Shown here: positions 27,688 through 37,900 of the stretch, piece after piece
How positions within the stretch are numbered: position 1 is the stretch's first letter
Layout of the letters: each line of letters begins with the position of its first letter
NCBI RefSeq assembly: GCF_031834595.1
Contig: NZ_CP115541.1
Coordinates: 1,585,001-1,649,000 of the forward strand
DNA length: 64,000 nt
Reading direction: 5' to 3'
DNA from: Stenotrophomonas oahuensis
GTDB taxonomy: Bacteria > Pseudomonadota > Gammaproteobacteria > Xanthomonadales > Xanthomonadaceae
Position numbers and translations under genes: made by a program
The notes under the pieces: model-generated
What the model saw: only the letters and a program-made list of their open reading frames with translations
Databases searched by the model: none
Told to the model about the DNA's origin: nothing

Positions 27688-29132
27688 AGCGGCTGCGCTT
27701 CAAGCACGTGATGCTCGGGCTGGCGGTTGCCAGCCTGACCGCCTGCGCCACGGTCGGCCCGGACTACCAGCTGCCGTCCGGGTCTGCGTTCCAGCGTCCC
27801 GAGGCCAATGCGGGCTTCCTCGACACCGGTAACGCCCAGGTCGCCGCCGGCGCTGAACTGCCGCCGCGCTGGTGGGAGCTGTACCAGGACGCCACCCTCA
27901 ACGGGCTGGTCGAGCAGGCACTGCGCGACAACGTGGAACTGAAGGTCGCTGATGCGCACCTGCGCCGCGCCGAGGCGGTGTACGAACAGGCCATGGACGC
28001 TGGCGGCTTCGAATACGAAGCCGAGGCCGGCGTGAGCCGCGCCCAGCTGTCGGCCGAATCGTTCCTGCAGAAACACGAACTGCCGCCGATCAACCTGGCC
28101 GACGGCAAGTTCGCGGTGTCCTATCAGTTCGACCTGTTCGGCAAGCTCAAGCGCGCAGCGGAAGCCGCCCGCGCCGACGAGCAGGCCACCGCAGCCGCGA
28201 TGGACCTGGCCCGGGTGTCGCTGGTGGCGCAGGTGGCCGGCAGTTATGTGGAGATCTGCCATGCCAACCACGAACTGCATGTGGCCGAGCATTCGCTCGA
28301 GCTGCAGCAGCGCAGCCGCGAGGTCACCCAGCGATTGATCGCTGCGGGCCGCGGCACGCCGCCGGAGCTGGCCCGCGCCAATGCCCAGGTGGCGATGCTG
28401 GAAGCGGCGCTGCCGCCGCTACGCGCGCAGCGCCAGGCCTCCGAATACCAGCTGAGCGCCCTGCTCGGCCGCACCCCGGGCCAGCTGCCCGCGGGGGTCG
28501 GCGACTGTGCCGAGGCACCCACGCTGGCGCAGCCACTGCCGGTCGGCGACGGCCGCGCCCTGCTGCAGCGCCGTCCGGACATCCGCCAGGCCGAGCGCCG
28601 CCTGGCCGCCGCTACCGCGCGGATCGGCGTGGCCACTGCCGAGCTCTATCCGGACATCCGCCTGGGCGCATCGGTCGGAGCCGCCGGCCTGCTGGAAGAC
28701 TTCGGCAACGCGATGACCCGGCAGTGGTCGTTCGGTCCGCTGATTTCCTGGACCCTGCCCTCCTCCGGCACGCACGCGCGCATCCACGCCACTGAAGCCG
28801 GGGCCGATGCGGCGCTGGCTGAGTTCGACAGCAGCGTGCTGCAGGCGCTGCGCGAAACCCAGACCGCGCTGAGCCGCTACGCCCACGATCTGGATCGCGT
28901 GCAGTCGCTGCAGCAGGCGCAGCAGCAGGCGGCACTGGCCGCCGCGCAGAACCGCCGGCTGTATCAGGGCGGGCGCACGCCGTACCTGTCCAGCCTGGAT
29001 GCCGACCGCACCCTGGCCTCGGCCGACGCCACGCTGGCCCAGGCCCAGGCGCAGATTTCGCGTGACCAGATCCACCTGTTCCTGGTGCTGGGCGGCGGCT
29101 GGAACGCCGACGCCGTAGCCGCGAATGAATAA
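27684..29132 (+). CDS. NodT/OprM-family outer-membrane efflux lipoprotein
   Basis: A 482-residue TolC-like outer-membrane factor with a lipoprotein signal (LTAC, Cys at about 21) followed by TVGPDYQLP, typical of the NodT family, and two repeated coiled-coil/barrel halves (ELKVADAHLRRAEAVYEQA; LLQRRPDIRQAERRLAAA). It starts at GTG 27684 within the GTGA overlap. It would be the exit duct of the AaeAB-type pump; E. coli aaeXAB lacks its own channel gene, so this is a complete tripartite set. Confidence 0.92.
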   Translation: MKRLRFKHVMLGLAVASLTACATVGPDYQLPSGSAFQRPEANAGFLDTGNAQVAAGAELPPRWWELYQDATLNGLVEQALRDNVELKVADAHLRRAEAVYEQAMDAGGFEYEAEAGVSRAQLSAESFLQKHELPPINLADGKFAVSYQFDLFGKLKRAAEAARADEQATAAAMDLARVSLVAQVAGSYVEICHANHELHVAEHSLELQQRSREVTQRLIAAGRGTPPELARANAQVAMLEAALPPLRAQRQASEYQLSALLGRTPGQLPAGVGDCAEAPTLAQPLPVGDGRALLQRRPDIRQAERRLAAATARIGVATAELYPDIRLGASVGAAGLLEDFGNAMTRQWSFGPLISWTLPSSGTHARIHATEAGADAALAEFDSSVLQALRETQTALSRYAHDLDRVQSLQQAQQQAALAAAQNRRLYQGGRTPYLSSLDADRTLASADATLAQAQAQISRDQIHLFLVLGGGWNADAVAANE

Positions 29133-31137
29133 TCCCTCGCTGCTGCTGGATCGCCAGGCCTGGACGTTCTCGGTCAAGACCTTCCTGGCTGCGCTGGCCG
29201 CCCTGTACATCGGGCTGGCAGGCAACCTGTCGCGCCCGTATTGGGCGATGGCCACCGTATACATCGTCACCCAGCCGATGCTGGGCCCGACCCGGGCCAA
29301 GGGCGCGTACCGCATCATCGGCACGCTGATTGCCGGCGCGGCGACGCTGTGGATGCTGCCGCACCTGGTGGAAGCACCGCTGCTGCTGAGTGCGGCGATG
29401 TCGCTGTGGTTGTCGGCCTGCCTGTTCATCGCCCTGCTCAACCGCGGCCCGCGCGGCTACGCCTTCCTGCTGGCCGGCTACACCACCGCCTTCATCGGCT
29501 TCCCGGCGGTGACCTCGCCGGACACGATCTTCGACACCGTGGTGGCGCGTAGCGAAGAGATCATTCTGGGCACGGTGGTGGCGGTGCTTTTCGCCTCGCT
29601 GTTCTTCCCGACCTCGGTGCAGCCGATGCTGCGCGCGCGGATTGGCAGCTGGATGGGCGATGCCGCGCAGTGGTGCCGGCAGATCCTGCTGCGCGGCCAG
29701 GCACATGCCCCGCGCAACCGGCTGGCGGCCGATCTGGTGCAGTTCGAAGCGCTGATCGAATTCCTGCGCCGCGATGACCCGCGTCATGCCGGTGCCGCGG
29801 TGTCGATGGAGCGCCTGCGCGAGCGCATGCTGCTGATGCTGCCGGTGCTGTCCTCGATTGCCGACCGGCTCGGCGCGCTGCGCGCCGGCGGCCGCGCCCT
29901 GCCACCGGGACTGGAGCCGCTGATCACCGACATCGCGCAGTGGCTGGAGCGTCCCGGTCGTTCCAGTGCCAGCGAGTACGCCGTGCTGCGCGAGCGCATC
30001 CTGGCACTGAAGCCGGCCGTGGACGGCGAGCTCGACCACCTGCTGCTGGTCACGCTGCTGCTGCGGCTGGAGGAGCTGGTCGACCTGTGGCAGGACTGCA
30101 GCACGCTGCAGCACGCCATCGAGCAGGGCACCGCGCCGCTGGATACCGCGCACTACCGCATCCGTGCCACTCCGACGCGTCACAGCCGCCACGTCGACTA
30201 CGGCATGGCGCTGTTCTCCGCTGCCAGTGCCGGCGTCGCACTGATGACCTATTGCGCGCTGTGGATCGCGCTGGGCTGGGAAGGCGGTGGCAACGGCGCG
30301 ATGATGGCCGCCGTCGCGGCGGCGTTCTTTGCTGCTCAGGACGATCCGGCACCCAGCATGCTGCAGTTCCTGTTGTGGGCGATCGTGGCCAGTCTGGTCG
30401 CCGGCGTGTACCTGTTCGGCGTCTTCCCGGCAGTGCACGACTTCGGGAGCCTGGCACTGGTGCTGGCGGTGGTGTTCCTGCCGCTGGGCCTGCTGCTGCA
30501 CCGCCCGCAGACCGCGCTGATCGGGTTGCCGCTGACGGTGAATCTGGTCGCACTGTTGAACGTGCAGAACACCTACAGCGCCAACATCCAGAGCTTCATC
30601 AATTCGTCGGTGGCGATGTTCATCGGGATTGGCTTTGCGGTGGTGATGACCCGGTTGTTCCGTTCGGTGGGCGCGGAATGGACCGCACGCCGGCTGGTCC
30701 GCCAGGGCTGGAGCACGCTGGCCGATGCGGCGCAGGGCCGGGGCCAGCAGGACCGCCAGCAGTTTGCCGCGCGCATGCTGGACCTGCTCGGCCTGCTCGC
30801 CCCGCGCCTGGCCGCCGCACCGGCGGGCAGTGACCTGGCTTCAGTGGATATGCTGACCGAGGCGCGCATTGGCCTGAACATCCTGCAGCTGCGCCGCGCC
30901 CGGCATGAGTTGCCCGAGACCAGCCGGGAGGCGGTGGAGGCGATTCTGGATGCAGTGGCAGCGCATTACCGCGCCCAGGTGGCGCAGCGGAAGCCGCTGC
31001 CGGCACCGCCTGAACTGCAGGCGCAGCTGGATGCCTCGCTGCAGCGCGTGCAGACCGTGGCCGCGGGCAAGGCGCGCGACGAAGCGCTGATGGGCGTGCT
31101 CGGGTTGCGCTACGCGATGTATCCCGAACGCGGCTGA
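29125..31137 (+). CDS. FUSC family inner-membrane efflux protein, AaeB/fusaric-acid type
   Basis: A 670-residue FUSC-family transporter with two sets of about five to six membrane helices (about 10-170 and 355-500) separated and followed by cytoplasmic domains, as in AaeB and fusaric-acid resistance pumps. Conserved SRPYWAMATVYIVTQP lies at about 35-50. It would export aromatic carboxylic acids or similar compounds. ATG 29125 overlaps the outer-membrane gene stop by 8 bp. It is the last gene of the operon. Confidence 0.9.
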   Translation: MNNPSLLLDRQAWTFSVKTFLAALAALYIGLAGNLSRPYWAMATVYIVTQPMLGPTRAKGAYRIIGTLIAGAATLWMLPHLVEAPLLLSAAMSLWLSACLFIALLNRGPRGYAFLLAGYTTAFIGFPAVTSPDTIFDTVVARSEEIILGTVVAVLFASLFFPTSVQPMLRARIGSWMGDAAQWCRQILLRGQAHAPRNRLAADLVQFEALIEFLRRDDPRHAGAAVSMERLRERMLLMLPVLSSIADRLGALRAGGRALPPGLEPLITDIAQWLERPGRSSASEYAVLRERILALKPAVDGELDHLLLVTLLLRLEELVDLWQDCSTLQHAIEQGTAPLDTAHYRIRATPTRHSRHVDYGMALFSAASAGVALMTYCALWIALGWEGGGNGAMMAAVAAAFFAAQDDPAPSMLQFLLWAIVASLVAGVYLFGVFPAVHDFGSLALVLAVVFLPLGLLLHRPQTALIGLPLTVNLVALLNVQNTYSANIQSFINSSVAMFIGIGFAVVMTRLFRSVGAEWTARRLVRQGWSTLADAAQGRGQQDRQQFAARMLDLLGLLAPRLAAAPAGSDLASVDMLTEARIGLNILQLRRARHELPETSREAVEAILDAVAAHYRAQVAQRKPLPAPPELQAQLDASLQRVQTVAAGKARDEALMGVLGLRYAMYPERG

Positions 31138-31144
31138 CGCGTCT

Positions 31145-31237
31145 CGGTCGGGACTTGCCTCCGTTTACGGGAATCCGATAGGGACCTGCCTCAATGCGTG
31201 GGAACCCGATCTGGACTTGCCACCATGTATGGGAGCC
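31145..31237. repeat. Three tandem imperfect 31-bp repeats
   Basis: Units 31145-31175, 31176-31206 and 31207-31237 are each 31 bp and share the frame CGnTnnGGACnTGCC...GGGAnnC. They lie just after the FUSC stop codon and before the effector-immunity pair. No gene overlaps them. A REP-like GGCTCTAC follows the last unit. Confidence 0.7.
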
Positions 31238-31370
31238 CGGCTCTACGGGAGCACTGCGAGCCCGTCGCTGTCGCGACCCGTCTGATTGCGACAGTTGCGG
31301 TTGACCGCACGAAGTGAGAACCGCAGTGTGCGCCCTTCCAATTCAGCCACGCGCACTGCGAAGGAGCGTC

Positions 31371-32006
31371 ATGCGGGTTCGAATTCGGGTGATGGCGTTG
31401 GCTGTCTCCCTGCTGGGTACCGTTCTGCTGTCCGGCTGCGAGCCGTCCGGAACACGCGGATCCGAACAACAACGGCGCGACGATCTGGTTCCCCTGGTGC
31501 GACCGCTTCCTCTGGTGAAGATGGCAGAGCCGATGGTGATCGAGTTCGATGTGCCGCTTCGGCCCAAGCACGCGTCGCCCGCTTTGTTCCTTGGGTTCCG
31601 TGTTACCGATCAGAGTGGGCTCCGTTCGTACGAAGTGCGTGATGCCATTCGGCGCGCGCAGTTTTCAACCTTCGTGAAGTTGCAGAGCATTGCAGCCGGG
31701 CGACCCACGGACATCCCTCTCTACCGTATTGAGTGGGTTGGGTCCGATCCCAGCAAGCCCACAACCGCTGTCGTAGGCATCGACGGTATTGTGCCCCGTC
31801 TCGAGCCAGGAGAGGTGGACCATGGATCAGTCAATGCAGCGGGCCTGGACGGAGACGGCTCCAGCTACCGCTACTTCGAGTTCGCATGGGCTGCAGATAT
31901 CAGCCCGGGGCGCTATCGCCTAAGGCTGCAGCTGCTTGATCCACCCACGGACCTTACCGGATTTCAGGCGGAGTTGATGGTCGCGTATGCCCGTATGGGC
32001 AAGTAG
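31371..32006 (+). CDS. Lipoprotein, candidate immunity protein (X-Tfi) for the adjacent T4SS effector
   Basis: A 211-residue predicted lipoprotein: basic N-terminus, hydrophobic stretch and lipobox LSGC with Cys23. The rest is a beta-rich domain (EFDVPLRPKHASPALFLGFRV; ISPGRYRLRLQLLD) resembling DUF5625-like lipoproteins. AAGGAG sits five bases before ATG 31371. It ends 8 bp before the XVIPCD effector; in Xanthomonadales such lipoproteins neutralise the cognate effector in the periplasm. DNA here is less GC-rich than the flanks (33 of 60 bases at 31621-31680 versus 42 of 60 at 30001-30060), suggesting transfer. The immunity role is inferred from position and type. Confidence 0.75.
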   Translation: MRVRIRVMALAVSLLGTVLLSGCEPSGTRGSEQQRRDDLVPLVRPLPLVKMAEPMVIEFDVPLRPKHASPALFLGFRVTDQSGLRSYEVRDAIRRAQFSTFVKLQSIAAGRPTDIPLYRIEWVGSDPSKPTTAVVGIDGIVPRLEPGEVDHGSVNAAGLDGDGSSYRYFEFAWAADISPGRYRLRLQLLDPPTDLTGFQAELMVAYARMGK

Positions 32007-32014
32007 AGGTTGAG

Positions 32015-32950
32015 TTGAACAATACATACACCGTTTCCATATTCGTCGCGGCCCCTGGCACCCCATTCCGCGGCGGCGGAAGTTCAGCAGCAGGGCATGT
32101 GTACTACGAAATTGCAGATGGCAGCACCAAACTGAGCTACGGCTTCGCACCAGAGTCCTCAGGAGTGATGTCCGGACCGGGGGCTGTTTCCGACAAAGAT
32201 GCTGGCCGGTATCTGGATCCTCTCTACGTACGTTCGCTGGAGATCACTCAGGACCAGTATGAAAAGTTGAAAGCCTTCGGCGACGATCCGGAAAAGCACC
32301 GCTTCAGCACCCAATACAACGGTGCAACCAACAGCTGCATCGACTTTGCCTGGGGTGCGCTCAATCACGCCGGTTTGCATCGCACCACGCCCGATCAGGT
32401 CGAGGACAAGGATTTCGACGGCGCACTGAAGCCGCTGGATAACATCAAGCACATCAAGAGCATCGTTCCGCCCTTCCCGGAAAGCAAACTCAATGAGGAG
32501 GTCGACAACCCGATGCCAAAGCAGACGCGGTTGCAGCGCTTCATCAGCGACGCGGACCTGCCTGCGCAGGAACGGCAGATGCTGCAGGTGATCCGCGCGG
32601 AGGTGGGCGTAATCGACCGCCAGCATGGTCGGGCGTTCGATGACATCAGCGAACGCATCTCCGTCGGCCTTCTGGCCGCGGCCAAAAGCCAGGGTTTGCA
32701 TCGCGTGGATCACGTGATGCTGGGTCAGCAACCCGCCGACGGTAGCGGGCAGCGCATGTTCGCGGTGCAGGGGGCGCTGGAGGATCCGGCGCATCTGCGT
32801 GCATCAGCGCCGGTTGGCGCGATGGCACGTACGCCATTGGAGCAGTCGTATGACACGCTGAGCCAGCTGCATGAAAATGCGCAACGGCGCGTGTTGGGCG
32901 GTGTGGATGCGCCGCAGCAGGCTGCGGATGCGTCGCGACGGATGGTGTGA
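32015..32950 (+). CDS. Xanthomonadales type IV secretion effector with XVIPCD-like tail (X-Tfe)
   Basis: A 311-residue protein with no signal peptide. The C-terminal part (about 195-290) fits the XVIPCD secretion domain: GLHRVDHVMLG, then RMFAVQGALEDPAHLR and TPLEQSYDTL, which targets effectors to the VirD4 coupling protein. The N-terminal part has GHVYYEI (His28) and TNSCIDFAWG (Cys108), a His-then-Cys order as in circularly permuted papain/NlpC-P60/LRAT-like enzymes, so a cell-wall amidase or peptidase toxin is plausible but unproven. Translation probably starts at TTG 32015 preceded by AGAGG; no ATG occurs nearby in frame. It follows its putative immunity gene by 8 bp. Confidence 0.82.
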   Translation: MNNTYTVSIFVAAPGTPFRGGGSSAAGHVYYEIADGSTKLSYGFAPESSGVMSGPGAVSDKDAGRYLDPLYVRSLEITQDQYEKLKAFGDDPEKHRFSTQYNGATNSCIDFAWGALNHAGLHRTTPDQVEDKDFDGALKPLDNIKHIKSIVPPFPESKLNEEVDNPMPKQTRLQRFISDADLPAQERQMLQVIRAEVGVIDRQHGRAFDDISERISVGLLAAAKSQGLHRVDHVMLGQQPADGSGQRMFAVQGALEDPAHLRASAPVGAMARTPLEQSYDTLSQLHENAQRRVLGGVDAPQQAADASRRMV

Positions 32951-32964
32951 TTCAGGCGTTATCT

Positions 32965-33031
32965 GTAGAGCCGGGCTTGCCCGGCTGCTTTTGGTGGTGC
33001 GCGAAGAGCAGCCGGGCAAGCCCGGCTCTAC
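32965..33031. repeat. Inverted SMAG/REP pair between the effector and recD
   Basis: GTAG (32965-32968) heads AGCCGGGC/GCCCGGCT, and a mirror copy ends in CTAC (33028-33031). The two copies are nearly perfect inverted repeats over about 26 bp, so they can form one long hairpin between the converging effector and recD genes and may act as a bidirectional transcription stop. Confidence 0.85.
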
Positions 33032-33097
33032 GGATGCATCATCCCCGACGGGTCCAGGTAACGGTCCGAAGCGTGCCGGCATCCGTCGGCCACGCGG

Positions 33098-34987
33098 TCA
33101 GAACAGGTCGCCTTGGGTCGGCGATTGCACGTCTGCGGGCGTTGGCGTTGGCAAGCCCAGCCGCACCGCCAGTCCAGAAAGCCGGCTGGCATGCCGGCCC
33201 AGCGCGGCGGTCAGCACCTCTTCGCTGCCCAGCACGTGCAGCGACTGCCGCGCGCGGGTCATGCCGGTGTAGATCAACTCGCGCGACAACACCCGGGTGT
33301 CGCGCCGCGGCAGCTGCAACCACACCGCGTCGAACTCCGAACCCTGCGCCTTGTGCACGGTCATCGCGAACGCGCTCTCATGTGCAGGCAGGGCGGCCGG
33401 ATGGAAGGCGCGGGGCTGCCCGGCGGTCTCGCCGGCAAACCACGCCATCACCGCGCCGCTGTCATCGCGCAGGCAGAGGCCGATGTCGCCATTGAACAAC
33501 CGATGCCGGTAGCTGTTCTCGGTGATCAGCAGCAACCGACCGTGGAAGTAGCGCGGGCCCGCACCGGCGCGGGCACTGCCGGCCAGCAGCGCTTCGATGC
33601 GTTCGTTGAGCCCTCGCGCGCCCTGCGGGCCTTCGCGCAGGGCGGTGAGCAGGCGCAGGCGGCCGGCCTGGGCCAGCGCCTGCCCGGGATCGGCGGCCTC
33701 GCCCAGCGCGCGCCAATGCGTCAGCAGTGCGTCGCGGTGGTGCTCCATCGGATCCAGCACGTCCTCGTGGAAGTGCACGCCGGCCAAGGTTCCTGAACGC
33801 AACAGCGCCAGCGCCGCCGTGCTGTTGCCTTCGCGCACGGCAGCCGCCAGCGGTGCCAGATCCAGCGCATCGCTTTGCCGGTAACCCCGCAGCAGCTGCA
33901 CACGTCGGCCCGCAAAGGGCAGCGGCGGCACCCGCGGTTGCAGGTTGTCTGCGGCCAGCAGGGGCTGCAGTGCTGTCGCATCGTCAGCGTGCAGGCCTTG
34001 CCCATCGCCGCTGGCGCGCAGGATGGCGCTCAGCACATCGCCGGCCTCCACCGACGGCAGCTGGTCGGGGTCACCGAGCAGCAGCAGTCGCGTGCCCGCA
34101 CCAATGGCCTCCACCAGCTTGGTCATCAACGGCAGGTCGATCATCGAGGCCTCGTCGACCACGACCACATCCAACGGCAGCGGGTTGTCGGCGTGATGGC
34201 GGAAGCGCGGCGAATCCGGAATCACGCCCAACAGGCGGTGCAGCGTGGAACCGGTCACCGGCAATGCGTCGCAGACCGCGTCCTCCACGCCCTGGGCGCG
34301 CAGCTGGCCGACGACCGCGCGCAGGCTTTCAGCCATGCGTTCGGCAGCACGTCCGGTGGGCGCGGCCAGCGCCACCTGCGGTGCCGGCTGACCCGCCTGC
34401 AGGGCCTGCGCGGCCAACAGCGCCAGTACGCGGGCAATGGTGGTGGTCTTGCCGGTACCCGGACCGCCGGTGACCAGCAGCAACGGGTGCCGCAGGGCCA
34501 CGGCCGCCGCGCGCGCCTGGTGATCCATGCCTTGCAGCGCATCCGGGAACAGCCGGGCAAACAGCGGTGCCAACGCAGCGGTATCGTTCGCCGCCAACGG
34601 CTGGCTGGCGATCCGCTGCAGCCCCAGCGCCAGGCGGCGCTCATATTCGCGATAACGCCGCAGGTAGAGCAGTCCGTGCTCCAGCACCAGCGGCGCGTCC
34701 TCGGCCACGGCGGCGTCCTGTGCGGGCGTGGCGACCCACGGCGAGTCACGCAGCTGCTGCAGCCAGGCCTGCGCGGCGGGCCAGTCCACGCCCTCCGCGT
34801 CCAACAGGCGCTGCGGCTGGGTCGGATCGAAGCCGGCGTGTCCCTGCGACACTGCCAGTGAGGCCAACGCGGCCGCCAGCTGCACTGCCTCCGGGGTGTC
34901 GGGCTGCAGCCGGCGCAGGCTCTGCGCCAGCGCGTGGTCGAGCGTGCGCAGCAGCCCGCTGCGGTACAGGGTGTTGAGCAGGCTCAT
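33098..34987 (-). CDS. recD: Exodeoxyribonuclease V alpha subunit RecD
   Basis: RecD is the 5'-3' helicase of RecBCD, which processes DNA double-strand breaks. The 629-residue protein has Walker A GGPGTGKT (174-181), the DEASM Walker B motif, and a C-terminal UvrD/RecD-like part (VHKAQGSEFD, YTGMTRAR). ATG 34987 overlaps the recB stop (ATGA). Length matches E. coli RecD (about 608). It is the last gene of recCBD. Confidence 0.95.
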   Translation of the reverse strand: MSLLNTLYRSGLLRTLDHALAQSLRRLQPDTPEAVQLAAALASLAVSQGHAGFDPTQPQRLLDAEGVDWPAAQAWLQQLRDSPWVATPAQDAAVAEDAPLVLEHGLLYLRRYREYERRLALGLQRIASQPLAANDTAALAPLFARLFPDALQGMDHQARAAAVALRHPLLLVTGGPGTGKTTTIARVLALLAAQALQAGQPAPQVALAAPTGRAAERMAESLRAVVGQLRAQGVEDAVCDALPVTGSTLHRLLGVIPDSPRFRHHADNPLPLDVVVVDEASMIDLPLMTKLVEAIGAGTRLLLLGDPDQLPSVEAGDVLSAILRASGDGQGLHADDATALQPLLAADNLQPRVPPLPFAGRRVQLLRGYRQSDALDLAPLAAAVREGNSTAALALLRSGTLAGVHFHEDVLDPMEHHRDALLTHWRALGEAADPGQALAQAGRLRLLTALREGPQGARGLNERIEALLAGSARAGAGPRYFHGRLLLITENSYRHRLFNGDIGLCLRDDSGAVMAWFAGETAGQPRAFHPAALPAHESAFAMTVHKAQGSEFDAVWLQLPRRDTRVLSRELIYTGMTRARQSLHVLGSEEVLTAALGRHASRLSGLAVRLGLPTPTPADVQSPTQGDLF

Positions 34988-37900
34988 GCGATCTCCCCGC
35001 GTGCACGTGCGGCCAGCACCGCCTGCTGCGCCGGACCACCGGCAAACAACGCATCCAATGCGTCCACCAGCGCCGGGGCGAAGCGGTGCGTGTAGACGCC
35101 TTCGCCCGGAACCGCCAGACCACGACAGAACAGGTAGCGGATGCCGCCGATGTCGCGTTCGTAGTCGTAGCCGCTGCCCAGCCGGAAACGCAGCCAGCGG
35201 TGCAGCGCCACGGTGTACACCAGTGCCTGCAGGTCGTATTCGCTGTGGCGCATGGCCGCGTCCAGCAGCGCCGGGCTGTACCCGGGCAGGCGGTTGGACT
35301 TGTAGTCCAGCACATACCAGCGCCCGTCGCGCACGTAGGTCAAATCGATCTTGCCGGTCATCAGCCCTTCCAGCCGCCGCCGGGTGCCGAAACTGCGGCG
35401 CTCACGGACCACGCCATGCGCGTGCAGCACGTCCAGCAGTTCGCTGACGGCGGTGGGCTCGAGCGCGAAGTGGAACTCGATTTCAGCGCGGCGTTCGCTG
35501 GCGGCCAGGCTGTGCAGGGCACCGCCTTCGGGCAACGGCACGGTCAGCGTGTGGCCGACCAGCGGTGCCAGCACGGCCACGCCGTCGTCGAGGTCTTCGT
35601 CGGCGTAGCCTTCCGCGCGCAGCGAAGCACGCAGGACACTGTCCTGCCCTTCGGGTGCGCCCTCGCCGGGCAACCAGTGGCCCCAGGCAGCGAAGTCGGT
35701 GTTCTCCAGCGCGTCATGCAACACGTTGCCGAAGCGACTGCCCATGAAGCGGGGATCGGGGGCCTCTGCCGCAGCTTCGTCGGCCGGTACCGCCGGTTCC
35801 AGCGGCAGCTCGCCACCGGTCGGTTCGTCGGCCGCGGCCGCGGGGGCTTCGGTGGACACCGCATCGGTGTCGTCTTCGCCACCCGCATCGGCCTGGGCCA
35901 GCTGGGTGAAGCTGTACACCCACCAGTCGTGGGGCACGCGTCGGGTCACCGCGCGCACCGGCGGCAGCGCGCCTTCGTGTTCCACCGCCAACGGCGCGGG
36001 ACGCGGCGGCAGCGGCGTGTCGTCGACGAGGATATCGGGGTTGGCGCGCAGCGCATCCAGCGGGGTCAACAGCGGAGCCAGCGGGGTTCGCGCCAGCCCG
36101 GCGAGGTCGCCGCAGGCGATCCACAGGGCGTGTTCGGCGCGGGTCAGGCCAACGTAGAGCAGGCGCGCGTCCTCGGCGCGCTGTTCGCGTTCGCGCAACG
36201 CGCTGGCGGCTTCCCAGCTGGCGTCCTTGTCCAGTTTCCAATGCAGCTCGCGGCCCTGCGCGGTGTGCACGGTGCAATGCGCATCGGTGTTGGGCGCGCC
36301 ACCGTCAATGCCCACGAAGGGCAGGAACACCAGCGGGTACTCCAGGCCCTTGCTCTTGTGCAGGGTGACGATCTGCACCCGGCGCGCGTCCGATTCCAGC
36401 CGCAACAGCTGCTGTTCGTCGTCCTGGTCGGCATGCGCTATCTGCACCTGCAGCCAGTCCAGCAGGCCGTGCATGCCCAGCGCGCGGGTCGAGGCTTCCT
36501 GCAGCAGCTCGGCCAGCTGCAGGTAGTTGGTGAGCCGGCGCTCGCCATCCATCAGCGCCAGCAGGCGCTCGGCCTGGCCCGCGCAGACATCGGCCACCAC
36601 CGCGAAGGGGCCGCCACGGTGCCAACGCTCGCGCCAGTGCAGCAGCTGCACCTGCAGGGTCCGTTGCAGGTCACCGTCCTGCTCCATCGCCGCAATCTGC
36701 GCCGCGGAGTAGCCCAGCAGGACCGTGGACAAGGCTGCACGCAGCCGGCGTTCGTCGGCGGGTTGCAGCAGCGCCAGCAACAGTACGCGCAGTTCGCGCG
36801 CTTCGGCGGTGGCGTACAGGCTCTGTTTGCCCGCGGCAACCGCCGGAATGCCCACCGCTGCCAGCGCCTGCTGGATGCGCGTGGCTTCGCTGTGGCGGCG
36901 CACCAGCACGGCGATGTCACCGGCCTGCACGGGACGCCCGCGCAACAGCGCCTGGCCGGCGCGCGCTTCGCTGAGCACCTCATGGATGGCGGCCACACAG
37001 GCCTCGGTGGCCTGCTGGCGTGACGGATCGGCATTGAGCGGCTTGCCATCGTCGCTGCGCAGCACGCGCAGGGTCAGGCCCGGTGCCGCTGCACCGTTGC
37101 GCTGGAAATCCTGGTCAACGCGTACGCTGCCGGGCAGCACCGGCTCAAAGGCGATGTCAGCGCCGCCGAAGGCCTGTTCGCCCGCCGTGTCGTACAGCGC
37201 CTGCAACGCACGCAGCACGGCCGGTCGCGAGCGGAAATTGCGGTTCAGCGCAGGAGCCGCCACGGCCGCCCGCTTGGCACTGAGGTAGGTGTGGATGTCG
37301 CCGCCGCGGAAGCCGTAGATGGCCTGCTTGGGATCCCCGATCAGGAACAGCGCCGGCTCCAGTCCCGCCTCGCGCGTTTCGACGCTGTCGCCGAACACGG
37401 TCTGGAAGATGCTCCATTGGCGGTCGTCGGTGTCCTGGAACTCGTCGACCAGCGCCATGCGGTACTGTGCGCGCAGCTGCCGCACCAGGACCTGTCGATC
37501 CGGCCCTTCCAGTGCACGCGCTACGCCGTCGATGAGATCATCGTAGGTCTGCACGCGGCGCTGCCGCTTCAGTTCTTCCAGGCGTGCGCGCGCTTCGTGG
37601 CGCAGTTGATGCAGCAGGCGCACCGCCTGTTCGCGCAGCCAGACGTCACGGGCATCGGCCGCATGCCACCACTGCGCCAGCGCATCGAACAAGGAGGAGC
37701 TGGGGCACTGCGCCTGCTGCCCGTCCTTGCAGTAATCACGCAGTGCGTCGGGCAGCAGCTTGCCCAGGTGGGTCTTGTCACCGCGTGCCCACGCCAGCGC
37801 AGCGCGACCAGCCAACAACTCGTTGAACGCCTTCTCGAAACTCGGCCGCTTGGCGCGGCGACCGTCGAACACCTTGCGTTCAAAAGCCGCATCAATGGCG

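Noticed and set aside
31145..31237. Tandem repeats as a CRISPR array
   Set aside because: The units are contiguous and imperfect, without unique spacers, and no cas genes are nearby.
31301..31329. Possible promoter TTGACC-17-CAGTGT before the lipoprotein-effector pair
   Set aside because: The -10 hexamer is poor, so I do not list it as a feature, although a promoter near here is likely.
32965..33031. REP pair as a phage attachment site
   Set aside because: It matches the SMAG family seen many times in the window; there is no integrase or tRNA nearby.
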